The position numbers and the translations under genes were made by a program. A DNA stretch of 64,000 nucleotides, taken from an uncultured Bacilli bacterium (lineage in GTDB: Bacteria > Bacillota_I > Bacilli_A > RF39 > UBA660). The notes beneath the pieces are model-generated. The model worked only from the letters and a program-made list of their open reading frames with translations. It was not told the origin of the DNA and did not search any database. The stretch covers positions 1-64,000 of the forward strand of contig CAJUKM010000001.1 in NCBI GenBank assembly GCA_910587535.1. Reading direction: 5' to 3'. This document shows, one piece after another, positions 8,971 to 18,312 of this stretch; position 1 is the first letter of the stretch; every line of letters starts with the position of its first letter.

Positions 8971-9851
8971 ATCATTTTTTCATATATTTCATTTATCTTT
9001 CTAAAGTGATGATTTACATATGATTTTGATACAGATTTATTTGTCTCTGTGCTGATAATGTTAGCAAGCGACTGAAAGCTCTCTTCCGGATACTTTAAGC
9101 GATATTCTGCGACCTGTCTCGTTTTCTCATCTAGAAGTGACATACAGTCTTTTTCCTTTATGTGCCTTATAACTGACAACTGTTTGTCTCCTGTTTTGAG
9201 CGTTTTTTCGAAATTTGCTTGTTCACAATTATTTAACCTGTTTACCATATTGGCGTGGTCCCTGTAAATCCTTATGTCTTCATAATAGAAAAGTGAGCTG
9301 ACTGTTCCTAACAGTTTTAGAAAGTCACTTATTTCTTCTGAAGACTTTAAATATAGCATATAGTTCTTTTCTCTTTTAATCATTTTAAATTTATATTCTA
9401 AGTCATTTAGAATCTTTAAGACCCTTTCTGCCTTATTTTTTCTATCAAAAGTTAGCTCTAGATGATAACGATTTCTTTTAGGATCATTTATGCTGCCAGT
9501 TGCTAAGAAAATACCTTTGATAAAAGCGTCTATGCTCTCTTTGTCTCCAAAATATAGATCATGCAATTCTGCTTCGAATAAGCCTATATTCTCTGTAAGT
9601 TCAAATATGAAGAACCTTTTTACTCTGAATTTCTTTTGAGTTCTTATAGTGATTTTTACATCTGTATGGTAACAATACTTTAAAGTTTTGAAAAGCTTCT
9701 CTGCGATGTTTTTGTTTTCTAAAAAAATGACAATTTTGTCTTTTTCTAAAGTCCCATTCGCATATAAGTAACCTAAAAAGAGATTTCTATTTTCTAATTC
9801 GTTAAGCTTAGAGGTGGCAATCTCATCTTTGACTTGCGAGGTGAACGTCAA
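8952..9851 (-). CDS. whiA: DNA-binding protein WhiA
   Basis: WhiA proteins fuse a LAGLIDADG-like N-terminal part to a C-terminal helix-turn-helix; in Bacillus WhiA affects division and chromosome segregation. Here about 299 residues show FTSQVKDEIA at the start, GIFLATGSINDP near 115 (homing-endonuclease-like core) and a C-terminal HTH around residues 235-290 (YRLKYPEESFQSLA). The likely start is TTG: GGAG lies 10 nt before it but only 1 nt before the GTG at 9860. It directly follows yvcK, the usual pairing; rapZ, which normally precedes both, is absent. Confidence 0.93.
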   Translation of the reverse strand: MTFTSQVKDEIATSKLNELENRNLFLGYLYANGTLEKDKIVIFLENKNIAEKLFKTLKYCYHTDVKITIRTQKKFRVKRFFIFELTENIGLFEAELHDLYFGDKESIDAFIKGIFLATGSINDPKRNRYHLELTFDRKNKAERVLKILNDLEYKFKMIKREKNYMLYLKSSEEISDFLKLLGTVSSLFYYEDIRIYRDHANMVNRLNNCEQANFEKTLKTGDKQLSVIRHIKEKDCMSLLDEKTRQVAEYRLKYPEESFQSLANIISTETNKSVSKSYVNHHFRKINEIYEKMIDAQKK

Positions 9852-9852
9852 G

Positions 9853-10803
9853 TTACTCACTCTCCATAAGATATGAGAATATCAAATACGCCGTTTTAAG
9901 TGCATTGTGTCTGATCATTCCGTTGTCGACAGCAAATATTTTATCTTCTATAAGTCGAGCTTCGAGTTTCTTAATCTCTTCACGATCTATTTCTATTAAA
10001 GTTTTATGTTCTAACAATGAATATTTGTCTACAATTTCTTTATCAATTTCAGCATTGTTTGCGAGAACTATGTCTACTTTTCGGCTATCCAAATAGTCAT
10101 TTAATATTTTTATGTGATCACTTACGGAATACCCATCAGTTTCACCAGGTTGAGAAACAAGATTTGATATGTACATCGTTGGAGCTTCTGATTTTCTTAT
10201 CGCATCTCTTATCTCTGGCACTATTAAGTGTGGAAGAATACTTGTGTATAAACTTCCAGAACTGAAAAGTATTAAGTCAGCTTCTAATATTTTATCTATT
10301 ATCTCTTTACTGATAGAAACTGAATGGTCATATTTTAATTTCTTTATATATTTTACGTTTTGGCTTACTTCTTCTTCTCCTAAAAACTCTTTGCCTCTTA
10401 TGCCTTCTCCTACTAATTCAACTTTTTCTTCTGTCAGAGGAAGAATAGTTCCTCTAATATCGAGAAGTTTACACATGTATTTTGTAGCGTCGGTTATATT
10501 TCCCTTTATGTCTATTAAAGCAGTTAGAAGAATGTTTTTGATCGGATGGTTTTCTAGAAACGATTCCCTAGTGAATCTATAGCTCAAAAGATCCATGAAA
10601 TCGTTATCGGCATTTGCCATCGATAAGAGTACTTTACCAACGTCTCCGACTGCAGGTATATCGAATTCTTTTTTTAGCTGCCCCGTGCTACTTCCATTGT
10701 CACTTACCGAGATGATTGCCGTTACATCAACCGGGAACAACTTTAAACCGGAAAGGATACATGATAGTCCTGTTCCGCCTCCAAATATTACAATTTTTTT
10801 CAT
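9853..10803 (-). CDS. yvcK: YvcK/GlmR-type gluconeogenesis and cell-wall regulator
   Basis: 316 residues of the CofD-like/YvcK family, with GGGTGLS at 8-14, SVSDNGSSTG near 33, AVGDVGK near 50 and DLILFSSGSLYTS. In Bacillus the protein binds UDP-GlcNAc and stimulates GlmS to steer carbon into cell-wall precursors on gluconeogenic substrates. It forms an operon with whiA immediately downstream. Its last codons contain the SD for whiA, so the two are translationally coupled. The locus lies within 2 kb of glmS, its known functional partner. Confidence 0.95.
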   Translation of the reverse strand: MKKIVIFGGGTGLSCILSGLKLFPVDVTAIISVSDNGSSTGQLKKEFDIPAVGDVGKVLLSMANADNDFMDLLSYRFTRESFLENHPIKNILLTALIDIKGNITDATKYMCKLLDIRGTILPLTEEKVELVGEGIRGKEFLGEEEVSQNVKYIKKLKYDHSVSISKEIIDKILEADLILFSSGSLYTSILPHLIVPEIRDAIRKSEAPTMYISNLVSQPGETDGYSVSDHIKILNDYLDSRKVDIVLANNAEIDKEIVDKYSLLEHKTLIEIDREEIKKLEARLIEDKIFAVDNGMIRHNALKTAYLIFSYLMESE

Positions 10804-10882
10804 ATAAATTAATCTCCAATCTCTTATTAATAATTATAGCAAATTACAAAATAATATAACAGTCTAATGTGTTTATAGCCGT

Positions 10883-10909
10883 AAAAAAAGCCCATCTTTT
10901 AGACGAACT
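10883..10909 (-). terminator. Terminator of the YfcC-type carrier gene
   Basis: GTTCGTC/GATGGGC stem (with G-U pairs) and a 7-T tail on the minus strand. Confidence 0.75.
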
Positions 10910-10913
10910 TTTT

Positions 10914-12317
10914 TTAAGCAACTATAAGTACTACCGCTATAATTACTACTAACATTGCCAACAAGAATTTCCAGATGAATTTCATCCAATCCTTATATGG
11001 AATGTTAAGGTATGATAATCCGAGCATCAATATTGCACTAGATGGAACGAAGAAGCTTGCAAATCCAAATGCTGATTGGAAAATGATTGCAATCGCATCG
11101 TGTGCATCAGCGTACATAGAAGCATAATATGTTCCGACTAGGCTCATATTATATTGCATCTCTACAGTGAAGATCGAAGTAATAAATGCTCCGCCTAAAG
11201 CTAGTAGAGAGTTAAAGCCGCTGATCAAACCATCAAACCAATTTATGATTGCTGGAAGAACAGGGAACATAACTGAGAATTCTAGAATGACATATACAAT
11301 TAATAATACTACGACTACATTACTGATCTTTTTAAATCCTTCACTGTAACTTTCAATGATTTCATCGAGTGAAACTCTACCAAACCAATGGATAAGTAAG
11401 GTTATAAAGATCATGACGAATTGTACTGTGAAAATATCCCATTTACCGAATTCGATTATATCGCCAAAAATATACTTGATGACTGTTTCTCCACCGATTG
11501 CAGCTTCGTTAACCTTCTCAGTTATATCTGCAAACCATGTGATATTCCATGTAGCCCAAGGTAAGTATGCTAATACAACGGTCAATACGAACAGTACAGT
11601 ACCGATCGCAAAAATCCATGTCTTAGGTGCTTTCTTTGACTCTTTTTGTTCTTCAATTTCAAATTTGTCATACGATTCAAATTTCTTATTACTTTTTTGT
11701 TTTTTCATCCATAATACTGTGAAGATAGCAAGTAGAATGTATGCTAATGCAAATAGAACTAATTGAGCTACTATTAAATTCTCGTACTTAACTCCTAACG
11801 TAGTTACTAGATGTCCTGTAACCTTGCTACTATATGTGCTACCGATAGTACCTACTAGTAGACCACCAAAGGTTGCAACAAAAGCTGATACTTTGTCTAC
11901 TTTCATACGATTTAATATCGTTATCACGAAAGGAATAAATGCCAATAATGGAAAATATTCGTTAACAAAGCTTCCAAGTACAGCAAAGATAAATGAGATA
12001 ACTAGTACTACTGGAATTGCATGTCTCTTCAATTTTTCGCTAATATTTTTAACCAATTTCTGATATCCTGCCCGTTTCGATAGGACTTGATAAAACCCAC
12101 CTAAAACAAACAAGAAAGTTACTAATACAGTAAAGTAGTAAACTCCGAGCATGCTAAATTGGAAAAATGTTGTAAATCCAATTCTGTTGAGATCTTCAGT
12201 AACCAATTCTTTTCCCGAAAAATAACCATTCGGAATTACCCAAGTTAGAACTACTGATAGTAATATCAATATACCAGCTATTTTGATCAAATCATATTTT
12301 TCAAAAAACTTTTTCAT
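10914..12317 (-). CDS. YfcC/DcuC-like multi-pass membrane carrier
   Basis: 467 residues with about 11-12 hydrophobic segments from residue 13 to the C-terminus and a central charged cytosolic loop (about 205-232). The pattern GxxVGTIGSTYSSKVTGH and the C-terminal PSSAILMLG resemble the YfcC/C4-dicarboxylate-carrier superfamily, whose members move di-carboxylates, amino acids or peptides with ions. It stands alone, with its own promoter region shared divergently with glmS. The substrate cannot be inferred. Confidence 0.65.
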   Translation of the reverse strand: MKKFFEKYDLIKIAGILILLSVVLTWVIPNGYFSGKELVTEDLNRIGFTTFFQFSMLGVYYFTVLVTFLFVLGGFYQVLSKRAGYQKLVKNISEKLKRHAIPVVLVISFIFAVLGSFVNEYFPLLAFIPFVITILNRMKVDKVSAFVATFGGLLVGTIGSTYSSKVTGHLVTTLGVKYENLIVAQLVLFALAYILLAIFTVLWMKKQKSNKKFESYDKFEIEEQKESKKAPKTWIFAIGTVLFVLTVVLAYLPWATWNITWFADITEKVNEAAIGGETVIKYIFGDIIEFGKWDIFTVQFVMIFITLLIHWFGRVSLDEIIESYSEGFKKISNVVVVLLIVYVILEFSVMFPVLPAIINWFDGLISGFNSLLALGGAFITSIFTVEMQYNMSLVGTYYASMYADAHDAIAIIFQSAFGFASFFVPSSAILMLGLSYLNIPYKDWMKFIWKFLLAMLVVIIAVVLIVA

Positions 12318-12403
12318 AACTTTCCTCCTATAGGTAAATTATAACATACTATATATAAAAAACAATGTGAAATCGACTTCATATAGCACATTTTTCCATA
12401 TTA

Positions 12404-12432
12404 TTGCTATTTTTTTAAAATTGTAATATACT
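12404..12432 (+). promoter_or_regulatory. glmS: Promoter of the glmS transcript
   Basis: TTGCTA, 17 nt, TATACT, ending about 7 nt before the expected transcript start and about 50 nt before the ribozyme cleavage site. Confidence 0.65.
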
Positions 12433-12443
12433 TAGTATTAATA

Positions 12444-12612
12444 AAGTCGGAGTACAGGAAAGTGAGGGTCTGTTCCGATTAGCGCCAGGCCTTTTTAGGT
12501 GACGAGGTGGATAGTTATCGAAATATTCGGCGGATGCTATCCCGGCTATTGCAAGCCGTAAGTTATATATTAAAAAGTGAAATCAAGATTATAACAAAGT
12601 ATATACCGTGCA
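12444..12612 (+). ncRNA. glmS ribozyme/riboswitch (GlcN6P-activated)
   Basis: The core AGCGCCAGG, GACGAGGTGG, ATCGAAATATTCGGCGGATG and CCCGGC...GCCGTAAG blocks match the glmS ribozyme. An upstream P0-like arm pair (AGTCGGA/TCCGATT) is also visible. Self-cleavage is expected just before G12482, when glucosamine 6-phosphate binds, and lowers glmS mRNA. Together with the promoter and SD it accounts for the 323-base gap between the divergent carrier gene and glmS. The 3' boundary is approximate. Confidence 0.95.
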
Positions 12613-12640
12613 AGAAAACACAATATAAGGAGGAATTTTT

Positions 12641-14419
12641 TTGTGTGGTATAATTGGCTATGTCGGTAAAAAGAAAAGTGCTTTATCGTTCATAGTAGAA
12701 GGTTTAAAATGTTTAGAATATAGAGGATATGATTCAGCAGGAATAGCTTACGTAGATGATGAAAATATAAAAATAGTAAAATCAGAAGGTCAAATTTCTA
12801 ATTTAGAAACTAAGCTGAACATGAACGTCGAAAGTTCCATCGGTATCGGTCATACTAGATGGGCAACACATGGTATCCCTAATGAGATTAACTCCCATCC
12901 GCATAGATCGGGTAGTATTACACTTGTCCACAACGGAATAATAGAAAATTACATGGAAATAAAAGATGAGTTGGGCAAAGAAGGAAAGAAATTTTTGTCC
13001 GATACCGACTCTGAAGTTGCAGCTTGTCTTATCGATTCACTATTTGAAAAGACAAAAGATATGAAAGAGGCTATATTGCTATTTAAGAAAAAGGTAAAAG
13101 GCTCTTATGCTATTGCTCTCATGGTGGATGAAGATACCAGTAAGATTTATGTTATTAAAAATTTGAGTCCTTTAATCATAGGTTTAGGAAGTGATGAAAA
13201 TTTCATTGCAAGCGATGTTCCAGCGATATTAAAGTGGACTAAGCAATACGTTACTTTGTCCGATGGCGAATTCGCCATAGTTGATGATAAGAACATCGAT
13301 TTATATGATATAGATGGAGTAGAGAAAGAAGTTCTAGTTAAGACTTTTTCAGGGGACGCAAGTTCCATAGATAAGGGAGAATACGAACACTTCATGTTGA
13401 AGGAAATCCATGAAGAGCCAGAAGTGATAAAAACTTTGATTTCGGAGTATTTAATGGAAGATAATCTATCTTCTTTACCGAATTTAAGGAATTATAAAAA
13501 TGTTACTATCGTAGCTTGTGGAAGTGCATATCATGCTGGACTTGTCGGTAAGCATTTTATAGAAAACAATTTAGATATTCCAGTAAGTGTGGAACTGGCA
13601 AGTGAGTTTAAATATAAAAAATTATTTATAAACGATGAAGATGTCGTGATAGCGATAAGTCAATCTGGTGAAACCGCTGATACTTTAGCAGCTGTAAAAA
13701 TAGCTAAATCATTAAAAGCACACACTATAGGCATAGTAAACGTCAAAGAAAGTTCTATTGCTAGGGAAGTCGATGAGGTCATATATACTTTAGCAGGAAG
13801 TGAAATTGCCGTTGCGACAACTAAAGCATATCTATCTCAAATAGTACTTCTATTGCTAATTTCGATTCAAGATATGAATTTAGTTGAATGGAAAAAGGAA
13901 TTATCATCTCTTCCTGTAAAAATAGAGAAACTCATCAATGAGGAAAATCTTTATAAAAAGATAGCCTCAGAGGTTAAAGATAGAGATGACATATTTTTTA
14001 TCGGAAGACAGATAGACTATGCAATCTGTTTAGAGGGTTCTTTAAAACTTAAAGAAATATCTTACATACATAGTGAAGCATATGCTGCTGGTGAATTAAA
14101 ACATGGCACGATTTCTTTGATAAGTCAGGATACACCTGTATTTGCCGTTATAACGGACGAAATAATTGCCGAAAAGACGATTAGTAATATCAAAGAAGTA
14201 AAATCTAGAGGAGCTCGCATTTTCTTGGTAATAAGTGAAGATATTTATATTCCTGAAGAAGTTTATGACTTTGTAGTTGTGATTCCTAATGCTTTAAAAA
14301 GTATCGTCTCTATAATGAGTGTAATTCCATTACAAATGATCTCATATGAAGTTGCCAAGCTAAGGGGATGCTCTATCGACAAACCTAGAAATTTAGCTAA
14401 ATCTGTAACAGTTGAATAA
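12641..14419 (+). CDS. glmS: Glutamine-fructose-6-phosphate aminotransferase
   Basis: Makes glucosamine 6-phosphate, the first step of UDP-GlcNAc synthesis. The 592-residue protein has an N-terminal class II glutaminase (CGIIGYVG, with Cys2 as the nucleophile after Met removal; GHTRWATHG near 68; HNGIIEN) and two SIS isomerase domains (ISQSGETADTL; GRQIDYA...EGSLKLKEISY; C-terminal DKPRNLAKSVTVE). It starts with TTG, 7 nt after AAGGAGG. It is one of only two substantial plus-strand genes here. Control is by the ribozyme in its leader and probably by nearby YvcK at protein level. Confidence 0.97.
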   Translation: MCGIIGYVGKKKSALSFIVEGLKCLEYRGYDSAGIAYVDDENIKIVKSEGQISNLETKLNMNVESSIGIGHTRWATHGIPNEINSHPHRSGSITLVHNGIIENYMEIKDELGKEGKKFLSDTDSEVAACLIDSLFEKTKDMKEAILLFKKKVKGSYAIALMVDEDTSKIYVIKNLSPLIIGLGSDENFIASDVPAILKWTKQYVTLSDGEFAIVDDKNIDLYDIDGVEKEVLVKTFSGDASSIDKGEYEHFMLKEIHEEPEVIKTLISEYLMEDNLSSLPNLRNYKNVTIVACGSAYHAGLVGKHFIENNLDIPVSVELASEFKYKKLFINDEDVVIAISQSGETADTLAAVKIAKSLKAHTIGIVNVKESSIAREVDEVIYTLAGSEIAVATTKAYLSQIVLLLLISIQDMNLVEWKKELSSLPVKIEKLINEENLYKKIASEVKDRDDIFFIGRQIDYAICLEGSLKLKEISYIHSEAYAAGELKHGTISLISQDTPVFAVITDEIIAEKTISNIKEVKSRGARIFLVISEDIYIPEEVYDFVVVIPNALKSIVSIMSVIPLQMISYEVAKLRGCSIDKPRNLAKSVTVE

Positions 14420-14420
14420 A

Positions 14421-14449
14421 AAAAAAATATCCTTTCGGATATTTTTTTA
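14421..14449. terminator. Bidirectional terminator between glmS and the DUF1292-like gene
   Basis: AAATATCC-TTTC-GGATATTT stem flanked by A-run and T-run, so it can end both convergent transcripts. Confidence 0.9.
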
Positions 14450-14701
14450 TGCTGCAATTTCAGAATCGCGTTGTGACCTATAGTCAGCAAGAAGTTGATT
14501 TAAAATGATTGGATCATTTACTTTTTCTACGTACAGTTCCCCATCTTTGTCAACTTCTTCTAAAACTGCATATGTCGTTGTCGGATTATTATTTGCATCT
14601 AAGACAACTGCTAAGAAATAGCTTTCTTTTGTCGTTTCACTTTCTAAAAGTAGTAAATATTCTTTGCCATCTTCTAGTGTTATTACAGTATCTTCTCTCA
14701 T
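14447..14701 (-). CDS. Small acidic protein, DUF1292-like
   Basis: 84 residues with ITLEDGKEYLLLLE at the start, followed by YFLAVVLDANN and YAVLEEVDKDGEL. This fits the DUF1292 (YrzB-like) pattern of small beta-rich acidic Firmicutes proteins of unknown role. It lies 9 nt downstream of the 801-residue membrane protein gene and is probably cotranscribed with it. The family assignment rests on pattern alone. Confidence 0.6.
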   Translation of the reverse strand: MREDTVITLEDGKEYLLLLESETTKESYFLAVVLDANNNPTTTYAVLEEVDKDGELYVEKVNDPIILNQLLADYRSQRDSEIAA

Positions 14702-14710
14702 TTTTTCCTC

Positions 14711-17116
14711 CTAAAATTTAGAACCGTGTAGTTTGTCAGCTGAAAAAGGAAGATCTTCTGGATTAACTATTTCTGCTTCAACTTTCTCTATATTTTCTTC
14801 TGGTATATCTGAATTCACTAGTTGTGGATCAACTTCTTCTGGATTAATATTGTTTCCAGCTTGTGCTTCCTTTTTTTCAATTGTTCTAGCATTTGCTATC
14901 GCTTTTTGTAGCTTGCGGAAAATTATCATCTTTTCATTTTGTTCTAGAGTTTCTGATAGCAATACTTTATTACTCAAATTCTGAATTGCCTGTAATTGTT
15001 CTTCATTCGTTCTTGTCGATGCTGTATCAACAAGTTCATTAACGTGCTCTTTATAATTTTTAAATTCTTGAGATCTTTTTGGAAGTATTAATCCTGCTCC
15101 CATAGTTCCCAAGCCTCCTAAACCAGCAAACGTTGAGATATTTGTCAAGGAGCTGACTTTAGCAGTCGCTGCTGCGGCATTTGCAACAGATGTAGTCACG
15201 AAATCAGCAATAGGCTGTCCTGCAAATGTCCAGGCATAAGTAGTAGTATTGAAATTGTTAGCCATACCTGTTATTCCGGTTATTATATTGGCGATAGATC
15301 TATTTGCTGCATGCAGAGCAACTTTTTCTGTAGCATTAGATGTCAAATGTAAGGCACTATTGGCAACCATCTCTTGAGCAAATGCAGCTACTTGAGTTGC
15401 TTGAGTTGCGGCTGCATAAGCAGGAAGAAGTTGTGTCAGTGCTACTACGACACTTACTCCTATGGCAGCTAAACCTAAAGCAATCAATATTTCTTTTTTA
15501 TGGTCTTTAGTCCACTGCCAAGCTCTAGAACCTATCACTTTAAATAATTTTTTAGGTTTCTCTATTTTTTCTTCTTCAGAATTTGCTTTATAATTATATG
15601 CTTTTGGACCTTCTACAGCTCCAGTTAACTTTTCTTCGTTCAATTCTCCATTTGGATTAAGACCATTAGTTTCTTCTTCTGAAAAATATGCTGATTCTTG
15701 AACAACCTCTTTATATGCTTTAGGTCCTTCTACCGCTCCAGCAAAATTTAGATTATTTGGACCAGTTGCATCTATTCCATGTGTTCTAGTAAACATTATT
15801 TGATAAAGTCCATCTTCTAATGGTTGTAGTTTTGTCTTATTTCTTAGATTTCTGTAATTCTCGATGTCTGTGTTTTGGAAGTTTGTTTTTACATTTTTTT
15901 CTAAGCTGAGTAATGCTTCATATTCTTCATAATATTCATTTTGTACTAGTGAACCATCTGATGTTGTTCTCGGTGCTGGATCATTACTAAAACGATATAA
16001 CGATTTTATTGCATTTTTTCTTGTTTGAATAGTCAATAATTCGTTTGCTAAGATATTATCGTGCTCTTTTTTTAGTTCATCTTCTCGACTTGGTTCAGGA
16101 TTTGGAATCTCTGTAGATGTTTCTTCTGATTTTGGAATGCCTGAGTTATCATGATGTACTTGAAATTCAGCTGGTGTAGCACTATCTATGATAGGATTAC
16201 TTGTTTCTTCTTCTTTTTTTGTAATATCTTGTATGTCATCAGTTGGTCTTGGACTAGGTTCTATAGGTTGTTCAGATGTTTCAAAAGGTTTTGGTGTTTC
16301 AGGAATGTTTTTTGTCTCTACTTGTGTTTGCTCTCTTGCAGGTTCGTCTATATCTAAATTATACTGTGGTTTTGGAGGTTCTACTTCAGCTTGTCCCCAT
16401 ATTGGAGGGTTGACATCTTGAGTTGGTTGTTCTTCTACAATCTCAGGAGTAGGCTGAGCAATCTCTTGTTTTGGAACTTCTGCTGCTTTTTGTACTGGAT
16501 CATCGATTTTCTCATCGTTTACGTTTGCTAACTCTTCTTCTGTTCTTTTTTCACTAGCTAAAGGTGCTCTACCCATTAAAGATTGTAATTTACCTTCTGA
16601 AATAGGTCCTAAAGATGATTTTGCACATAAATCGTAATATTCATAGTAATCTTGAGTTCTAAAACCTCTATTGACTATCGTCTTCATAGCATAAAGTGTT
16701 TCATAATTAGGCAGTGCAGTAGATACAACCATGTTACCATCACTGGCTCTTTCTTTCGGACTCATAGTTACTTTACTATCAGAGACAATTCCTCTCATCT
16801 CTTTATTGATTCTATCTAGTTCATCCATTCTTTGAGTCATAGGATTTTTAAAGACGCTTCTTTCGCTTTCTGGTAATGGAGGTAATTCTGCCTGTCCTCT
16901 TTTGTCTAAATATTCGTTTATACCATCCTGTGCCATGTTATTATCGATAATTTCGAGAAGACGGACAAGTATTTTATGTTCTTTAGAATGCTCTTTAAGT
17001 ACTGGTATTCCTGCAGAGATTTCGACTGGTGCATCTAAGCCCGCTTTTTCCTTTTCAGATTTAATCCAAGCAATTCTTTCTTCAATATCTTGTCTTTCTT
17101 TTGTTATTATGTTCAT
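14711..17116 (-). CDS. Large proline-rich repeat membrane protein of unknown function
   Basis: 801 residues, not recognised. A charged N-terminal region (1-190) contains a DYYEYYDL...LQSLM segment that seems repeated in degenerate form near 405-470 (YYEEYEAL...LQPLEDGLYQIMF). Between them is a Pro/Glu/Gln-rich linker (about 210-370). The motif AVEGPKAY occurs twice, near 480 and 520. A basic stretch precedes one or two hydrophobic segments (about 555-585), then an Ala/Thr-rich region, a GLGGLGTMGAG segment near 680 and a helical acidic C-terminus. SD AGGAG lies 9 nt before the ATG, and TTGAAT-18-TATTAT lies upstream. No signal peptide, so the bulk is probably cytoplasmic and membrane-anchored. 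Confidence 0.65.
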   Translation of the reverse strand: MNIITKERQDIEERIAWIKSEKEKAGLDAPVEISAGIPVLKEHSKEHKILVRLLEIIDNNMAQDGINEYLDKRGQAELPPLPESERSVFKNPMTQRMDELDRINKEMRGIVSDSKVTMSPKERASDGNMVVSTALPNYETLYAMKTIVNRGFRTQDYYEYYDLCAKSSLGPISEGKLQSLMGRAPLASEKRTEEELANVNDEKIDDPVQKAAEVPKQEIAQPTPEIVEEQPTQDVNPPIWGQAEVEPPKPQYNLDIDEPAREQTQVETKNIPETPKPFETSEQPIEPSPRPTDDIQDITKKEEETSNPIIDSATPAEFQVHHDNSGIPKSEETSTEIPNPEPSREDELKKEHDNILANELLTIQTRKNAIKSLYRFSNDPAPRTTSDGSLVQNEYYEEYEALLSLEKNVKTNFQNTDIENYRNLRNKTKLQPLEDGLYQIMFTRTHGIDATGPNNLNFAGAVEGPKAYKEVVQESAYFSEEETNGLNPNGELNEEKLTGAVEGPKAYNYKANSEEEKIEKPKKLFKVIGSRAWQWTKDHKKEILIALGLAAIGVSVVVALTQLLPAYAAATQATQVAAFAQEMVANSALHLTSNATEKVALHAANRSIANIITGITGMANNFNTTTYAWTFAGQPIADFVTTSVANAAAATAKVSSLTNISTFAGLGGLGTMGAGLILPKRSQEFKNYKEHVNELVDTASTRTNEEQLQAIQNLSNKVLLSETLEQNEKMIIFRKLQKAIANARTIEKKEAQAGNNINPEEVDPQLVNSDIPEENIEKVEAEIVNPEDLPFSADKLHGSKF

Positions 17117-17139
17117 CGTTCATCTCTCCTACTATAAAG

Positions 17140-17169
17140 ATAATAACATTTTATTTACGATTATTCAAT
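17140..17169 (-). promoter_or_regulatory. Promoter of the repeat membrane protein operon
   Basis: TTGAAT, 18 nt, TATTAT on the minus strand, ending about 25 nt before the start codon. Confidence 0.5.
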
Positions 17170-17217
17170 CGACAATACGTATTTTTTACAAGAAAAGTGC
17201 CAATTTTAACAAATATT

Positions 17218-17241
17218 AAAACGAGTTTTGTTAAAAACTCG
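17218..17241 (-). terminator. Terminator of rplJ-rplL
   Basis: CGAGTTTT/AAAACTCG 8-bp stem followed by TTTTAATATTT on the minus strand, just after rplL. Confidence 0.8.
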
Positions 17242-17262
17242 CTATAGTATTTTACAAGTGAA

Positions 17263-17634
17263 TTAAGCTAATTCAACAGTAGCTCCAGCTTCTTCCAATT
17301 TAGCTTTGATATCGTTAGCTTCATCAGCTGGAATGTTTTCTTTAATGTTACCACCATTATCAGCGATAGCTTTAGCTTCAACTAGTCCAAGACCAGTGAT
17401 TTCACGGATAACTTTGATAACTGCGATCTTTTGTGCTCCTGCATCTTTTAGTACAACAGTTTTAGCTGCATCTTCTGTAGCTCCAGCATCTCCTGCTGCA
17501 CTAGGTGCTGCAACTGCAACTGCACTAGGATCAATTCCTAATTCTTCTTTCATTATATCGTTAATTTCTTTAAGTTCGAGAATAGTCATTTCTTTAACTG
17601 CGTCAACTATATCTCTTGGTGTTATTTTTGCCAT
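17263..17634 (-). CDS. rplL: 50S ribosomal protein L7/L12
   Basis: 123 residues: an N-terminal dimerisation helix region (TILELKEINDIMKEE), an Ala/Gly-rich hinge (about 36-50) and a C-terminal factor-binding domain (VIKVIREITGLGLVEAK, ending in ATVELA). Forms the ribosomal stalk on L10 and recruits translation GTPases. It follows rplJ in the standard pair and is coregulated by the L10 leader. Confidence 0.98.
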   Translation of the reverse strand: MAKITPRDIVDAVKEMTILELKEINDIMKEELGIDPSAVAVAAPSAAGDAGATEDAAKTVVLKDAGAQKIAVIKVIREITGLGLVEAKAIADNGGNIKENIPADEANDIKAKLEEAGATVELA

Positions 17635-17655
17635 TATTAATCAATTCCTTTCCTT

Positions 17656-18153
17656 TTATTTATTTTCTTCTATTTTTTTGGCGTATAGGTCTACTCCTAT
17701 TGCAAAGTATTTAGCATATTGCATCAAACCACCTGCAAACATAGTGAGTAATCCTTCTCTCGATGGAATAGATGCATAAGCTTTTATTTCATCGATAGTT
17801 AGTATTTTGCCATCAGCGTATCCAGTTCTAATCTGAACGTTTTCTCTATCCTTAGAGAACTTGCTAATAACTTTAATAGGTTCTAGTAAGTCTCCGCCGA
17901 ATAAGATGGCATTAGGTCCTTCCCAAAATTCTTCGTTTTCGATTTTTAAATCTTGGAAGGCTCTTTTTGCTAAAGTATTCTTATAGACTTTGATTTCACT
18001 GTTAGATTTTTTGAGTTCTGTACGAAGCTCTCCGATCTCTGAAACGGTAAGTCCTTGGTATGTGAATACTATTACAGAAGCGCTATTTTTTATCTTGTCA
18101 GTTATTTCACTGACGACTTCTTTTTTGAGATTTAAGCTTTTTTCACTTGCCAT
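17656..18153 (-). CDS. rplJ: 50S ribosomal protein L10
   Basis: 165 residues. The rRNA-binding domain has VVFTYQGLTVSEIGELR-type sequence near 30, followed by KVYKNTLAKRA, and the C-terminal helix that carries L7/L12 dimers. The ATG at 18153 has AAAGGAG 7 nt upstream; an in-frame start 13 codons earlier would fall inside the leader terminator and is rejected. Expression is probably controlled by L10-L7/L12 binding to the leader. Confidence 0.97.
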   Translation of the reverse strand: MASEKSLNLKKEVVSEITDKIKNSASVIVFTYQGLTVSEIGELRTELKKSNSEIKVYKNTLAKRAFQDLKIENEEFWEGPNAILFGGDLLEPIKVISKFSKDRENVQIRTGYADGKILTIDEIKAYASIPSREGLLTMFAGGLMQYAKYFAIGVDLYAKKIEENK

Positions 18154-18176
18154 ATAAAAACTCCTTTCATAAATTC

Positions 18177-18276
18177 TAAAAAAACTTTCCATAGGGAAAG
18201 CTTAAGTTTTTAAGTTTTAAGTTCCCCTCGGCGGGATGATTAAGACATTAAGTCCCCCGCTGTCTATGGATAAACG
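18177..18276 (-). promoter_or_regulatory. L10 leader with attenuator (rplJL autoregulation)
   Basis: The minus-strand leader contains GACAGCGG, GACTTAAT and CCCGCCGAGG, the hallmark of Firmicutes L10 leaders. It ends in a terminator: CTTTCC/GGAAAG stem at 18185-18200 plus seven T. The 7-nt TCCATAG at 18264-18270 (read on the minus strand) is complementary to CTATGGA in the terminator loop and 3' arm (18188-18194), giving a mutually exclusive antiterminator. This fits the L10(L12)4 attenuation described in Bacillus. Confidence 0.85.
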
Positions 18277-18312
18277 TTTTTTCATTTCTTCGTTATTATA
18301 TAATAAGTATTA

